Assembly: GCF_900155535.1 (NCBI RefSeq)
Contig: NZ_LT706963.1
Coordinates: forward strand, 285,028-349,027
From: Corynebacterium urinipleomorphum
GTDB taxonomy: Bacteria > Actinomycetota > Actinomycetes > Mycobacteriales > Mycobacteriaceae
DNA: 64,000 bases
Direction: 5' to 3'
The notes under the pieces: generated by a model
Told to the model about the DNA's origin: nothing
Databases searched by the model: none
Seen by the model: the letters and a program-made list of their open reading frames with translations, nothing else
Part shown: positions 8,774 through 18,482 of the stretch, in pieces
How positions within the stretch are numbered: position 1 is the first letter of the stretch
Layout of the letters: every line of letters starts with the position of its first letter
Position numbers and translations under genes: made by a program

Positions 8774-9265
8774 TTACAGGTTTTCAGTGATCCACTTCTC
8801 GGTGAGCTCGCCTTCCTGATTGAACAGGTCCTCGAGCGCTTCAGCGACCTTCGGCTCGATGGCCGGACCCATGAACGGGATGTTCACCGAGGTCTCAGTC
8901 TCGTAGTTGAGCTTGGTGGTCTCGCCTTCGCCGGCGAGCTTGATGGAGCCGCCGAAGTCCACCGGGGTGCCCTTCACGTCTGCCGTGAACGAGATGTCCG
9001 CGTTCTCGCCCTCGAGTGCGCCGATGTTGATCACGCGCTTGACCTTCAGCGCCTGGGAGACCATGGCGCGCACAGCCTCAGGCAGGAGGGTCTGCGGGAG
9101 TACCTCGTAGAGGGTGACGGAGTTGTCGGTGAACTCGTTGACCTCGCCCGGCTCGGGGGAGAGGTGCTGGGCGATGTAATCCCAGTATTCGCGGGTGGAG
9201 TACGCCTTGTGCACCTTCTCAGCGGGCTGGTTGATGGTCACAGTGTTGTCGCTATGAGTAGCCAT
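8774..9265 (-). CDS. DUF2505 family protein (SRPBCC-like fold)
   Basis: 163 residues from ATG 9265. The pattern (TINQPAEKVHKAYSTREYWDYI early, then alternating strands and a C-terminal helix) fits DUF2505, a START/SRPBCC-like ligand-pocket family common in actinobacteria, without assigned function. The open frame runs further upstream, but 9265 is chosen because TAGTCT lies exactly 7 nt before it, matching the leaderless geometry of many genes here. It is divergent from murB across a 24-nt gap. Confidence 0.8.
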   Translation of the reverse strand: MATHSDNTVTINQPAEKVHKAYSTREYWDYIAQHLSPEPGEVNEFTDNSVTLYEVLPQTLLPEAVRAMVSQALKVKRVINIGALEGENADISFTADVKGTPVDFGGSIKLAGEGETTKLNYETETSVNIPFMGPAIEPKVAEALEDLFNQEGELTEKWITENL

Positions 9266-9272
9266 GCCACAC

Positions 9273-9282
9273 AGACTACCTT
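9273..9282. promoter_or_regulatory. Overlapping divergent -10 elements, DUF2505 gene and murB
   Basis: Minus-strand TAGTCT (9273-9278) and plus-strand TACCTT (9277-9282) share two bases. Each is followed by exactly 7 nt and then a start codon (ATG 9265 on minus, GTG 9290 on plus). Confidence 0.55.
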
Positions 9283-9289
9283 TGTTGTC

Positions 9290-10357
9290 GTGGCTGAAAC
9301 ATCTGCGACTCATTTGGATTTGGAGCCTTTGGACGGCGTGCGTTTGAAGGATTTGACCACGTTGCGCGTGGGAGGGGCGCCGCGTGCCGCGTGGCGCGCG
9401 CGGACAGCGGAGGAACTCGCGCACGCAGTGTCGCTTCTCGACGCCGCAGGTGACCCCCTGCTCATCCTCGGCGGCGGATCGAACCTCGTGGTGGCCGACG
9501 GTGACTTGGACCTGACGGTCGTGGTGGCGGGCAACGACGACATCGAGGTGCGTGCCGACGGTCTGGTGCGTGCTGGTGCAGGCGCAGTGTGGGACGACGT
9601 GGTCGCGGCTGCTGTGGACGCGGGTCTATCAGGGATTGAGACCCTGTCAGGCATTCCGGGGTCGGCGGGTGCGACGCCGGTGCAGAATGTCGGTGCGTAC
9701 GGTGCCGAAGTCGGCGACGTGCTCACACGGGTGCGCCTCTACAACCGCGAGACCGGTGTTGTCGAATGGGTTCCCGCCAATGACTTGGACCTGGCGTACC
9801 GCTACTCCAACCTGAAATTCACCGGCCGAGCAGCCGTGCTGGAAATCGAGCTGCAGCTGGAGCCGTCGGAGTTGTCGATCCCGCTGCGCCACCTGGGTGG
9901 TAAGCAACTGCCGCTGAAGGAGGCGCGCGAGGAAATCCTGCGCGTGCGCGCCGCCAAGGGCATGGTGCTGGACGCGGACGACCACGACACGTGGTCCGCA
10001 GGATCGTTCTTCACCAACCCAGTGGTGGGGCCGGAGCAAGCCGACGTCATTGCGCGTGCCGCGGAAGCTGAACGGCCCGGAGACGGTGATGCGATGCCCC
10101 GGTACCCGCAGCCGGACGGCCGAGTGAAACTGTCGGCGGCGTGGCTCATCGAACGCGCCGGGTTCCACCGCGGTTTCCCGGACGACAAAGCCCCCGCCCG
10201 GTTGTCCACCAAGCACACTCTGGCGCTGACGAACAGGGGAGGGGCGGGGGCAGGTGACGTCGTCAAGCTGGCGCGCACTGTGCGTGACGGTGTGCGCGAG
10301 CGCTTCGGCGTGGAGCTCGTGCCCGAACCTGTGTGGATCGGGCTCTCACTGGACTAG
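9290..10357 (+). CDS. murB: UDP-N-acetylenolpyruvoylglucosamine reductase
   Basis: FAD/NADPH enzyme making UDP-MurNAc for peptidoglycan in the cytoplasm. The FAD-binding domain shows LRVGGAPRA, ILGGGSNLVV and GIPGSAGATPVQNVGAYG. The catalytic Ser lies in SAGSFFTNPVV, followed by ARLSTKHTLALTN, as in type I MurB. GTG 9290 gives 355 residues and fits a leaderless mRNA (TACCTT 7 nt upstream); an in-frame ATG at 9254 would overlap the divergent gene. The gene ends 2 nt before the convergent acyl-CoA ligase gene. Confidence 0.92.
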   Translation: MAETSATHLDLEPLDGVRLKDLTTLRVGGAPRAAWRARTAEELAHAVSLLDAAGDPLLILGGGSNLVVADGDLDLTVVVAGNDDIEVRADGLVRAGAGAVWDDVVAAAVDAGLSGIETLSGIPGSAGATPVQNVGAYGAEVGDVLTRVRLYNRETGVVEWVPANDLDLAYRYSNLKFTGRAAVLEIELQLEPSELSIPLRHLGGKQLPLKEAREEILRVRAAKGMVLDADDHDTWSAGSFFTNPVVGPEQADVIARAAEAERPGDGDAMPRYPQPDGRVKLSAAWLIERAGFHRGFPDDKAPARLSTKHTLALTNRGGAGAGDVVKLARTVRDGVRERFGVELVPEPVWIGLSLD

Positions 10358-10359
10358 CT

Positions 10360-12246
10360 TTAGTTGTCTTCGTCGAGGCGGTGACGGCCGGCATCGTCGC
10401 CGCTCTCAGCTTCTGCTTCAGGCGCCGCACCTTCCGGAGCCTTCTTCAGGGACCAGCCGTTCTCCTGCTCGCCCTTTTGCACCTGCTCTTCAGACGGCTC
10501 CTCCGGGGTGCCCTCGGAGTTCTCACCGTCGGCAGCGGTGCCGGCGTTGAGGCGGTCGATGAGGGACTGCTGGACCTCGCGGCGGCGGATCTTGCCCGTC
10601 ATGTCGCGGTTGAGCTCCTCGAAGTGGTAGAAGGTGCGCGGCACCTTGTACGGGGTGAGGCGCTCGCGGGCGTAATCCTGCAGGCCCTGCGGATCCAGCG
10701 CGGCACCTTCCTCGAGGGTGACACACGCAACGACATCCTCCGAGCCATCCTCGCGCGGGCGACCCACAACGGCGATGTCGGCGATGTCGCGGTGCGCGCG
10801 CATCACGTTCTCCACCTCATCCGGGTAGACGTTGAAGCCGCCGGTGATGATCATCTCCTTGATACGGGAGACCAAGCGGATCCAGCCGTCCTCTTCCATG
10901 ACACCCATGTCGCCGGTGCGGAAGTAGCCGTCCACAAAGGCCTTCTCGTTGGCTTCGGGCTTGTTCAGGTAGCCCTTCATCACCTGCGGGCCCTTGACCA
11001 GGAGCTCGCCCGGCTCACCGTCGGGCATCAGCTCGGTCGGGTTGTCCGGGTCGACGATGCGCACCAGCGTGTTCGGGAACGGCACGCCCACGTACCCCGG
11101 ACGGCGGGTACCGTTCATCGGGTTCGCGGTGACGATCGGAGCGGTTTCAGTGAGGCCGTAACCTTCGACGAGCTTGCCGCCGGTGACTTTTTCCCACGCC
11201 TCGACCGTGGACACCGGCAGAGTGGACGCACCAGAGAAGGAGTTGCGGATCGAGGTGAGCTTCTGCCCCTTCTCCTCGGCGGAGGCGGCGATGCGCTGGT
11301 ACAGGGTGGGCACACCGGGAACGAATGTCGGCGGGTTGCGCTTCAGCGCGTCCTGGATCAAATCCGGCTCCGGAGCCGGCAGCAGGGTGATCTCTGCGCC
11401 GACCAACAGGCCCAGGCCCAGGTTGAGCGCAAGGCCGTAGACGTGGAACAGCGGCAGCACCGCCAGGACCTTCTCTTCCTCTTTGCCCAGGTCCTTCATC
11501 CAGGTCTTGCCGGCCTTCATCTGGTGGTTGAAGTTGCCGTGGGTGATCTGGGCACCCTTCGGCTCACCGGTGGTGCCGGAGGTGTAGAGGATGACGGCGG
11601 TGGTGTCCTGGTCGATGTCCGGGTTCTCCAGGTTGTGGCCTTCACCGCCGATTGCCGCGGAGAGGAGGGTTTCGAAGGGGATGGTGTCCGGAGCCGGGCC
11701 AGACAGCTTCTTGCGGGATTCGCGCAGCTTCTTCAACGGCACGTATTTCAGGGCCAGTTCCATGTACTTCGGCATGGCCTTGGTCATGTCCACTGAGACG
11801 ATGGTCTCGAGCGGGGTGTCGTTGCGCAGCGACGCCAGGTTCTCGACGGACTTGTCCCACATGATTGCCACGCGGGCGCCGTGGTCATTGAACTGGCCGC
11901 GCAGTTCGTGTGCGGTGTACAGGGGGTTGTGCGCCACGACCGAAGCGCCGAGGCGCAGTACCGCCAGGAAGGAGATGACGAACTGGGGGCAGTTCGGCAT
12001 GACCAGAGCGACGCGGTCGCCGGGGCGGACACCGAACGCCTTCAGGCCGGCGGCGCAGCTGCGGACCTGCTTGTCCAGTTCGGAGTAGGTGGTGGCGCGG
12101 CCGAAGAACCACATGGCGTTCTTGTAGGACCGCTTGGACAGGGTCTCTTCGTACAGGTCCAGAAGAGTGTCGTCGCCGAGATCGACCTCCGGCGGGGTCC
12201 ACTCTGCGTAGCTCGACAGCCAGGCTTTTTCTTCGAATGCCGACAT
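10360..12246 (-). CDS. fadD: Long-chain fatty acid--CoA ligase
   Basis: 628-residue member of the AMP-forming synthetase superfamily that activates fatty acids to acyl-CoA. The phosphate-binding motif YTSGTTGEPKGAQ, the GYGLTETAP motif and the adenylate-binding region YFRTGDMGVMEEDGW are intact, as is KEMIITGGFNVYPDEVE near the C-terminal hinge. The last 60 or so residues form an unusual acidic, disordered tail. The ATG has GGAGGG 8 nt upstream. FadD-type enzymes are numerous in these lipid-rich bacteria, and chain-length preference cannot be read from sequence. Confidence 0.88.
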   Translation of the reverse strand: MSAFEEKAWLSSYAEWTPPEVDLGDDTLLDLYEETLSKRSYKNAMWFFGRATTYSELDKQVRSCAAGLKAFGVRPGDRVALVMPNCPQFVISFLAVLRLGASVVAHNPLYTAHELRGQFNDHGARVAIMWDKSVENLASLRNDTPLETIVSVDMTKAMPKYMELALKYVPLKKLRESRKKLSGPAPDTIPFETLLSAAIGGEGHNLENPDIDQDTTAVILYTSGTTGEPKGAQITHGNFNHQMKAGKTWMKDLGKEEEKVLAVLPLFHVYGLALNLGLGLLVGAEITLLPAPEPDLIQDALKRNPPTFVPGVPTLYQRIAASAEEKGQKLTSIRNSFSGASTLPVSTVEAWEKVTGGKLVEGYGLTETAPIVTANPMNGTRRPGYVGVPFPNTLVRIVDPDNPTELMPDGEPGELLVKGPQVMKGYLNKPEANEKAFVDGYFRTGDMGVMEEDGWIRLVSRIKEMIITGGFNVYPDEVENVMRAHRDIADIAVVGRPREDGSEDVVACVTLEEGAALDPQGLQDYARERLTPYKVPRTFYHFEELNRDMTGKIRRREVQQSLIDRLNAGTAADGENSEGTPEEPSEEQVQKGEQENGWSLKKAPEGAAPEAEAESGDDAGRHRLDEDN

Positions 12247-12519
12247 TGTTTCTGCCCTCCGTGTAGGTGTCTCGTCAATTGGTCGTTCGGCGCTTAGTAA
12301 ATTCCCGATTGATTTACTCCGACAAAGTATATAAGTGATTTCAGTAGCTTGTCAGATAATTTATGATCTTGGTCACGAAAAGGGGGTGGGGTGGGCATTC
12401 GCTTCTCGGTGCCCCCGTTGCGCACTGAAGTAGACATTCCAACCCCCACACGCACGGCTCTGCGACGTAGTGTCGCGGACGAACGACACTCATCAGCGAG
12501 ATGCTTCGGGGGAAAGCAC
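12247..12519. other. AT-rich divergent intergenic region, fadD and MinD-like gene
   Basis: Bases about 12296-12372 are clearly richer in A and T than their surroundings and contain candidate -10 hexamers in both directions (TATGAT at 12362-12367, GATAAT at 12355-12360). A frame continuous with the downstream gene is open from GTG 12391, but I place that start at 12520. Confidence 0.5.
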
Positions 12520-13671
12520 GTGACTGACATGCGAACCGAAATGCAGTACCGCAGGTACGCGAACACCGGCTTGGGGGAGTGGGTTCCCGAAATGGGGGTG
12601 GGGCTCCACCGCACACCGGACGGGCCGTCGCCGGAGACAGAGCACGAGCCAATGCTCGCCGCGCCTGCGGAGCCGGACAACCCGGAGGGGCATGTGCAGG
12701 CCCCGTCCCGGATGCGGCACGATCCGCAGCCTGGGCAACCTCAACCGCAGGTGCTCGACCACGTGGATATAGCGAGGCCGGTGAAAGCACCGCCGCGGCA
12801 GGGGTGGCGCAAGCTCGTGCACGGAGCGACGGGAGGGAAAATCAACCCGGGACAGTCGCGCCGGGAGGAGCAGCGGGCGCGGGTGACTGACGCGATCCGC
12901 ACACCACTGCGCGGGGACTACCGCATCGCGGTCATGTCGTTGAAAGGCGGTGTGGGAAAGACCACGACCACGGTGGGGCTGGGTTCGGTGCTGGCGCAAA
13001 CACGCGGTGACCGGGTGATCGCCATCGACGCGAACCCGGACTTTGGCACCCTCGCCCAGCGAGTGGCGGAGCCGGGGCCGGCGACGATCCGGGACCTTCT
13101 CGCTGCTGATGACACGACCCGGTACGCGCAGATAAAGGCGTACACCACTCAGGGGGCGTCCCGGTTGGAGGTGATCGGCAGCGAGCGTGACCCGGCGGTC
13201 TCAGAAGCATTCAGCGAGGCGGATTACCGCCGCGCAGTAGATATCCTGCAGCACCACTACAACCTGATCTTGACAGATTGCGGCACCGGACTGATGCATT
13301 CGGCGATGGCGGGTGTGCTGGATCTGGCCAACACACTCGTCTTGGTCAGTTCGCCCGCATTGGACGGGGCGCAGTCAGCGTCGGCGACGCTGGATTGGTT
13401 GGAGCTGCACGGCTACGGGCGGCTGGCGTCGAACGCCGTGGTGGTGATCTCCGCTCCGCCGTCGCCGAAAGCGGCGGTGGACATGGATTCCCTGATTGCT
13501 CATTTCGCTGCCCGGACTCGCGCTGTCCACGTGGTGCCGTACGATCCGCACCTCGCCGAAGGGGCCGTAGTGGATTTGGATCGGATGCGGCCTAATACAC
13601 TGCGCGCTTACCGGAATCTAGCGGCGACAATCGCCGTCGATTTCGGGGAATGGCACAGGCACGCACGGTAA
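12520..13671 (+). CDS. MinD/ParA-family ATPase, EspI-like (type VII secretion associated family)
   Basis: 383 residues from GTG 12520, which follows a GGGGGAAAG ribosome site. Residues 1 to about 100 are Pro/Gln-rich and probably disordered. Then comes the linker [18 protein letters not shown] and the deviant Walker [13 protein letters not shown], followed by [12 protein letters not shown] and [10 protein letters not shown]. This combination is characteristic of ESX-associated ATPases such as mycobacterial Rv3876 (EspI). No ESX genes lie in the window, so the partner is unknown. Divergent from fadD. Confidence 0.75.
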   Translation: MTDMRTEMQYRRYANTGLGEWVPEMGVGLHRTPDGPSPETEHEPMLAAPAEPDNPEGHVQAPSRMRHDPQPGQPQPQVLDHVDIARPVKAPPRQGWRKLVHGATGGKINPGQSRREEQRARVTDAIRTPLRGDYRIAVMSLKGGVGKTTTTVGLGSVLAQTRGDRVIAIDANPDFGTLAQRVAEPGPATIRDLLAADDTTRYAQIKAYTTQGASRLEVIGSERDPAVSEAFSEADYRRAVDILQHHYNLILTDCGTGLMHSAMAGVLDLANTLVLVSSPALDGAQSASATLDWLELHGYGRLASNAVVVISAPPSPKAAVDMDSLIAHFAARTRAVHVVPYDPHLAEGAVVDLDRMRPNTLRAYRNLAATIAVDFGEWHRHAR

Positions 13672-13719
13672 TCCCGCAGGTCCCGCTTGGTACATCATCG
13701 CGGTGGTTCACGGCACTTC

Positions 13720-13725
13720 TACACT
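13720..13725 (+). promoter_or_regulatory. -10 element of mshA
   Basis: TACACT ends 7 nt before the mshA ATG at 13733, predicting transcription from or next to the A of the start codon. Confidence 0.55.
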
Positions 13726-13732
13726 TGATCGC

Positions 13733-15004
13733 ATGCGCGTCGCGATGATCTCCATGCACACCTCTCCGCTCGAGCAGCCGGGTTCCGGTGATGCGGGCGG
13801 AATGAATGTCTATGTGCTGAACCTGGCCCGTGAGCTCGCTGCGGCGGGGGTGGAGGTGGACGTGTTCACGCGGGCGACTCGGCCGAGCCAAGGTGAAGTC
13901 GTCGAGGTTTGCGGCGGGTTGCGCGTGGTGAACATCGTGGCCGGGCCGTACGAAGGTCTGGCTAAGGAGGAGCTGCCGACGCAGCTGGCGGCGTTCGCCG
14001 GGGGCATTGTGCAGTTCACGCGGCAGGAAGGGCGCGATTACGACCTCATTCATTCCCACTACTGGCTTTCCGGCCAGGTCGGATGGCTTCTGCGCGATCT
14101 CGCTCGGGTCCCACTGATCCATACCGGCCACACGTGGGCGGCGGTGAAGAATGCAGCGCAGAAGCACGCGGGGGGCGATTCTCCGGAGACGGAGGCGCGG
14201 AGGATCTGCGAGCAGCAGCTGGTGGACAACGCAGATGTGCTGGTGGTCAACACGGAGGATGAAATTGACCAGTTGAGCCGGCACTACGATGTGGATCCCT
14301 CCCGCATCCGCGTGGTCACCCCGGGAGCGGATACGCGTTTGTTCACCCCGGGCACGAACCGGAATACCGAGCTTGCGCGGCGGCACCTGGGCATTCCGCT
14401 GGATAGTCAGGTCGTCGCGTTTGTTGGCCGGTTGCAGGAATTCAAGGGGCCGCAGGTGTTGCTTCGGGCGGTCGCAGAGATCGTGGAGAGGGATCCGGGG
14501 AGGAACTTGCGGGTGATTGTGTGCGGAGGGGCGTCGGGAAGCGATGCCTCGGTGGATTATTACCGCGCGCTCGCGCACAAGCTGGGGTTGAGCCGCACGG
14601 TGAGGTTCCTGGGCCCCCGCCCGCCGGAGGAGCTGGTGGCCATCTACCAGGCGGCGGATCTTGTCGCAGTGCCGAGCTACAACGAGTCTTTCGGCCTTGT
14701 CGCGGTGGAAGCGCAAGCCACGGGAACACCAGTGGTGGCAGCGCGCGTGGGCGGACTGCCGCTCGCGGTCGCGGACGGGGAGACAGGGGTGCTCGTCGAC
14801 GGGCATGATGCGGGACCGTGGGCCGACGCGATCGCGAGCCTGCTTGACGACGATGCCCGGCGCCTCACCATGGCCGAAGCCGCCGTCGCCCGCGCCGCTC
14901 ACTTCAGTTGGTCGGAATCGGCTTCGTGCTTGGCGCAGGTGTACGAACAGACTCGCTCAGCGTTTGAACCGGGGACGCAGCGCCGCCACGCGACCGGCAG
15001 CTAG
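13733..15004 (+). CDS. mshA: D-inositol-3-phosphate glycosyltransferase (mycothiol biosynthesis)
   Basis: First enzyme of mycothiol synthesis, joining GlcNAc from UDP-GlcNAc to inositol-3-phosphate. The GT-B fold shows the N-terminal loop [27 protein letters not shown], and the C-terminal nucleotide-binding region with [37 protein letters not shown] and [15 protein letters not shown] 13733 gives 423 residues and is favoured over an upstream GTG by the leaderless promoter. Position directly before gpmA-senX3-regX3 is the conserved corynebacterial order, although here a protease gene is inserted on the opposite strand. Confidence 0.93.
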   Translation: MRVAMISMHTSPLEQPGSGDAGGMNVYVLNLARELAAAGVEVDVFTRATRPSQGEVVEVCGGLRVVNIVAGPYEGLAKEELPTQLAAFAGGIVQFTRQEGRDYDLIHSHYWLSGQVGWLLRDLARVPLIHTGHTWAAVKNAAQKHAGGDSPETEARRICEQQLVDNADVLVVNTEDEIDQLSRHYDVDPSRIRVVTPGADTRLFTPGTNRNTELARRHLGIPLDSQVVAFVGRLQEFKGPQVLLRAVAEIVERDPGRNLRVIVCGGASGSDASVDYYRALAHKLGLSRTVRFLGPRPPEELVAIYQAADLVAVPSYNESFGLVAVEAQATGTPVVAARVGGLPLAVADGETGVLVDGHDAGPWADAIASLLDDDARRLTMAEAAVARAAHFSWSESASCLAQVYEQTRSAFEPGTQRRHATGS

Positions 15005-15028
15005 CGGCGGCCCGGCACGGGGCTGAAG

Positions 15029-16300
15029 TTAGTTGTAGCCGAGCTCGTCGAGTGCCCAGTTCAGCCCTGCCCCAGCGATGTTCTCGGCGTGCGCCGACGC
15101 GTATGCTCCCACGGCGTTGTTGAAGCGGTGGGCCGAATCGCCGACCTCAGCCGGGCTGGCATCACCTGCGGCGAGGGCGACGGCGGCGGACACGGCGAAT
15201 GTCTGGGTGTCACCGGCGATGGCGGCCGCGTCCTGCTGGGCGGCGTGGACGGCGGTGTCGAACTGCTGCTTCGGAGTGGGCGGCGTCAACTGCTCCTCAG
15301 TCAGCGTCGGGTTGTTCTCCCGCAGGTACTGTTCGATCTCAGTCTTTTCTTCCATTGCGGGCACGAAATCCGCACGTGCACCCGCTGCTGCTGCCGGCGT
15401 GAATTTCTCGTTGACGTGACCGTCGGGGATGTCGTAGCCCACCTCGAGCGCCCGGTCTGCGCGCTGAGCAGTGCCTAGTGGGCCGATGCCCATGGATGTC
15501 ATGCCGACGATTTGGCCGTTTGACGGGTCGAAATTCACACCGCCGGAATCTCCCGGTGCGTAGTCGAGCCCCCAGCTCCACACGGTGTCGGCGTTGTACG
15601 CCAGCTGGACGCCGCACTTGCGCGCGCCGATCGCGCCATCCTTGCAGAGGGGCTGGCCGAAGTTGTCCAGACGGAACTCACCGGGAGCCAGAGTGGGGAA
15701 ATCACGCACCCCGGTCAGGGGGATTGGGGAGCTCGGCTGCCCGCCGAAACGATCGCGGGAGGCCGCAGCACCGTCAACGGGGATTCCGGGATCCAGCACC
15801 ACTATGCCCCAGTCGGTGGAGTTGCGGGCTTTGCGGGCAGCCGTCGATAAGCCGTCGTATCCGCTGGGAACGTTGACGGTGCGGACAATGCCGACGGAGC
15901 CCACGCGCTGGTAACCGCCGCGGATCGGCGCGTAGACATCCTGGCCCATGAGGATGCCTTGATCCGTCGTGCCGGCCAGGCAGTGACCCGCAGTGAGCAT
16001 GACGCGCTGCGTTCCGCCATTTTCCAGCGCGACATCGCCGACCGGCCCCTGCGAGCACACCCGTGTGAATGCCTCCGGGTGCGTGTGCACGCCCGTCATC
16101 TCGTACGTGCCCGGCTGATCGGGCCCGAACGGCCGCTCCGGGTCGTACGGGCGGACACGCATCGGTGCCCCCGGGGCCGCGATAGCGTGCGAATTCGTCT
16201 TTGTACCGGGCAGCGGGCCCGGCGCCGCTTGGGAGGTTGGAATGGCGCTCAGTGCGAGGCCGAGAAGGACAGTTGAAGAGACAATTCGACGCGCAATCAC
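15029..16300 (-). CDS. Secreted trypsin-like serine protease
   Basis: 423 residues from GTG 16300. The N-terminus ([19 protein letters not shown], then PTSQAA) is a signal peptide with an Ala-X-Ala-like cleavage zone. The chymotrypsin-fold triad is visible: His in [10 protein letters not shown], Asp in [13 protein letters not shown], Ser in [11 protein letters not shown]. Cys residues around the catalytic His and in [13 protein letters not shown] could form disulfides. A helical C-terminal extension of about 120 residues (from [14 protein letters not shown]) is not part of the protease fold. The longer frame upstream is rejected because TACATT lies exactly 7 nt before GTG 16300. Its substrate is unknown. 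Confidence 0.8.
   Translation of the reverse strand: MIARRIVSSTVLLGLALSAIPTSQAAPGPLPGTKTNSHAIAAPGAPMRVRPYDPERPFGPDQPGTYEMTGVHTHPEAFTRVCSQGPVGDVALENGGTQRVMLTAGHCLAGTTDQGILMGQDVYAPIRGGYQRVGSVGIVRTVNVPSGYDGLSTAARKARNSTDWGIVVLDPGIPVDGAAASRDRFGGQPSSPIPLTGVRDFPTLAPGEFRLDNFGQPLCKDGAIGARKCGVQLAYNADTVWSWGLDYAPGDSGGVNFDPSNGQIVGMTSMGIGPLGTAQRADRALEVGYDIPDGHVNEKFTPAAAAGARADFVPAMEEKTEIEQYLRENNPTLTEEQLTPPTPKQQFDTAVHAAQQDAAAIAGDTQTFAVSAAVALAAGDASPAEVGDSAHRFNNAVGAYASAHAENIAGAGLNWALDELGYN
15842..15852 (+). repeat. Iterated 11-mer, copy 4 (CGTCGATAAGC)
   Basis: In the protease gene; the coding strand reads TTA-TCG-ACG (LST), the only copy in this phase. Confidence 0.9.
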
Positions 16301-16307
16301 ACTAGCG

Positions 16308-16313
16308 AATGTA
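16308..16313 (-). promoter_or_regulatory. -10 element of the protease gene
   Basis: Minus-strand TACATT, 7 nt before GTG 16300. Confidence 0.5.
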
Positions 16314-16429
16314 GAACACTTCGGGCCCTCCCGCGGCGGGCGGCACCTGTGAATCTTGTTGTTCCAGTTGAGCCCCTCAGCCATGGTGATTCGCGGCAGA
16401 ACTCGAACGAAAATGGCATGCTGGGGACC

Positions 16430-17176
16430 ATGAGCAACGGAAAGCTAATCCTTGTCCGTCACGGACAGAGCCAGTGGAACGAATCGAACCAATTCACCGG
16501 CTGGGTCGACGTCGACCTGACCGAAAAAGGCGAAGCCGAAGCTGTCAACGCAGGCAGACTGATGAAGGAGAAGGGCATCCTCCCCGACATCGTGTTCACC
16601 TCCCTGCTGCGCCGCGCAATCCGCACCGCGAACATCGCCCTCAATGAGGCGGACCGGCACTGGATCCCCGTTAAGCGCAATTGGCGCCTCAACGAGCGCC
16701 ACTACGGCAAGCTGCAGGGTCTGAACAAGGCGGAGATCCGCGAGGAGTTCGGTGAAGAACAGTTCATGGAGTGGCGCCGTTCTTACGACACTCCGCCACC
16801 GGAGATTGACACGGATAACGAGTACGCGCAGACGGATGACCCGCGCTACCACTTCCTCCCCGAGGTGCCGCGCACCGAATGCCTGAAGGATGTCGTGGAA
16901 CGCTTCACCCCGTACTACATCGACTCCATTCTGCCGGAGGTGCTCGCCGGCAAGAACGTGATGCTCGCAGCGCACGGCAACTCCCTGCGCGCATTGGTGA
17001 AATACCTGGACAACATCTCCGACGAGGACATCGCCGGGCTGAACATCCCGACGGGCATGCCGCTTGTCTACGAATTCGACGCCGACGGCAACGTGACCAA
17101 CCCGGGCGGCACCTACCTCGACCCGGAGGCAGCCGCGGAAGGCGCCGCCGCAGTGGCAAACCAGGGGAATAAGTAG
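16430..17176 (+). CDS. gpmA: 2,3-bisphosphoglycerate-dependent phosphoglycerate mutase
   Basis: Glycolytic interconversion of 3- and 2-phosphoglycerate. The phospho-His motif [18 protein letters not shown] is at the N-terminus, with [23 protein letters not shown] and the second His in [14 protein letters not shown]. The 248-residue length from ATG 16430 is the family norm; the longer frame from 16349 adds unrelated residues. GGGGA lies just upstream of the ATG. senX3 begins 8 nt after the stop, and the three genes are probably one operon. Confidence 0.95.
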   Translation: MSNGKLILVRHGQSQWNESNQFTGWVDVDLTEKGEAEAVNAGRLMKEKGILPDIVFTSLLRRAIRTANIALNEADRHWIPVKRNWRLNERHYGKLQGLNKAEIREEFGEEQFMEWRRSYDTPPPEIDTDNEYAQTDDPRYHFLPEVPRTECLKDVVERFTPYYIDSILPEVLAGKNVMLAAHGNSLRALVKYLDNISDEDIAGLNIPTGMPLVYEFDADGNVTNPGGTYLDPEAAAEGAAAVANQGNK

Positions 17177-17184
17177 AACTTTCC

Positions 17185-18462
17185 GTGAACACCGCAATCG
17201 CCTTCCTTGCGGGGGTGCTGGCGGCCGCCCTCGTCGTGGCCGGAACCGTGTGGTTCCGCGAACGGCGGGGGCGAAACCGTGCGCAGACGAAAGTGGACGA
17301 CACCAAGGTCCGCACTGTCAGCCAGATCCTGCACTTGGTCATCCAGGGGTCGCCGACGGGGATCACCGTTGTCGGCCGTAAGGGTGAAGTGATTCTGTCG
17401 AATTCGGCAGCGCACCACATGTCCATCGTGCACGACCGCACCTTGAACCCCGAGGTGTGGAGTGTGGGCAAGGAAGTCTTTGAAGATAAAGAAGACCGTG
17501 TTCTGGACATGAACCTCAAGCACCGTTCCACCGGTAGCCGTGTCAACAACGTCAGCGCGGTGGTGCAACCTCTGACCTTGTCGGAGACCGACTACATCAT
17601 CGTGTACTCCACGGATGAATCCGAGAATGTCCGCATGGAATCCGCGCGGCGCGATTTTGTGGCCAATGTCTCCCACGAGCTGAAGACGCCCGTCGGAGGC
17701 ATGTCTTTGCTGGCAGAAGCGTTGCTTGAGGACCCCGACGATCCGGAACTGGTTACCTATTTCGGCGAGAAGCTACTGGGCGAGGCACGTCGAATGGGCT
17801 CGATGATCGCCGATTTGATCAATCTGTCCAAGCTCCAGGGAGCCGAGGCCCTGCCGGAGATGGCGCCGGTGCGGGTGGATGACATTATCGACGAGGCGGT
17901 GGAGCGCAACCAGCTCTCGGCCGAAGGCCACGATATTGAACTGACGCGAGGCGAACGCTACGACACTTACGTCATGGGTGACAAGACCATGCTGGTCACC
18001 GCGCTGGCTAACTTGATCTCGAACGCGATCAACTACTCGCCGAAGGGCCAGCCCGTGAGTGTGACCCAGAAGGTCGTGCGGGATTCGGTGGTGCTGATCC
18101 GCGTGACCGACCGCGGTATCGGTATTGCTCCGGACGACCAGAAGCGCGTCTTTGAGCGCTTCTTCCGGGTGGATAAGGCTCGCTCGCGTCAGACAGGGGG
18201 CACAGGCTTGGGCTTGGCCATCGTTAAGCACGTGGTGGCAAATCATGGCGGTACTATCAAATTATGGTCGCGGCTCGGAACCGGGTCGACGTTCACGATC
18301 GAATTGCCGGTCTTCGCTCCGGAAAAGCTCGCATCTGCGGTTGTTCCCACGGAGATCGCTGATCTGGACACCCCCATGGACGGGGACGAATCCGAGACGC
18401 AGCCAGGGAAGGTACTGCCGGTGGTCCGTGCGGCGGCGCGCCGGAAGGACAGAGAAGGCTAG
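17185..18462 (+). CDS. senX3: Sensor histidine kinase SenX3
   Basis: Membrane sensor of the phosphate-responsive SenX3/RegX3 pair. A single N-terminal membrane segment (AIAFLAGVLAAALVVAGTVWF) is followed by a PAS-like domain, the H-box NVSHELKTPVGGM with the phospho-accepting His near residue 165, the N-box NLISNAINYSPKG, and the G-boxes DRGIGIAPDDQKRVF and GGTGLGLAIVKH. It starts at GTG 17185 and is followed by regX3 after 20 nt. The role is inferred from the conserved gpmA-senX3-regX3 neighbourhood; PhoU and Pst genes are not in the window. Confidence 0.9.
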   Translation: MNTAIAFLAGVLAAALVVAGTVWFRERRGRNRAQTKVDDTKVRTVSQILHLVIQGSPTGITVVGRKGEVILSNSAAHHMSIVHDRTLNPEVWSVGKEVFEDKEDRVLDMNLKHRSTGSRVNNVSAVVQPLTLSETDYIIVYSTDESENVRMESARRDFVANVSHELKTPVGGMSLLAEALLEDPDDPELVTYFGEKLLGEARRMGSMIADLINLSKLQGAEALPEMAPVRVDDIIDEAVERNQLSAEGHDIELTRGERYDTYVMGDKTMLVTALANLISNAINYSPKGQPVSVTQKVVRDSVVLIRVTDRGIGIAPDDQKRVFERFFRVDKARSRQTGGTGLGLAIVKHVVANHGGTIKLWSRLGTGSTFTIELPVFAPEKLASAVVPTEIADLDTPMDGDESETQPGKVLPVVRAAARRKDREG

Positions 18463-18482
18463 AGAAGGTTAAGGACACGTAC

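Noticed and set aside
8738..9253. Long N-terminal extension of MurB
   Set aside because: It runs antisense through the DUF2505 gene and adds about 170 residues not found in MurB.
16349..16429. Upstream in-frame ATG for gpmA
   Set aside because: It would add 27 residues before the conserved N-terminal strand and phospho-His motif; the 16430 start gives the family length.
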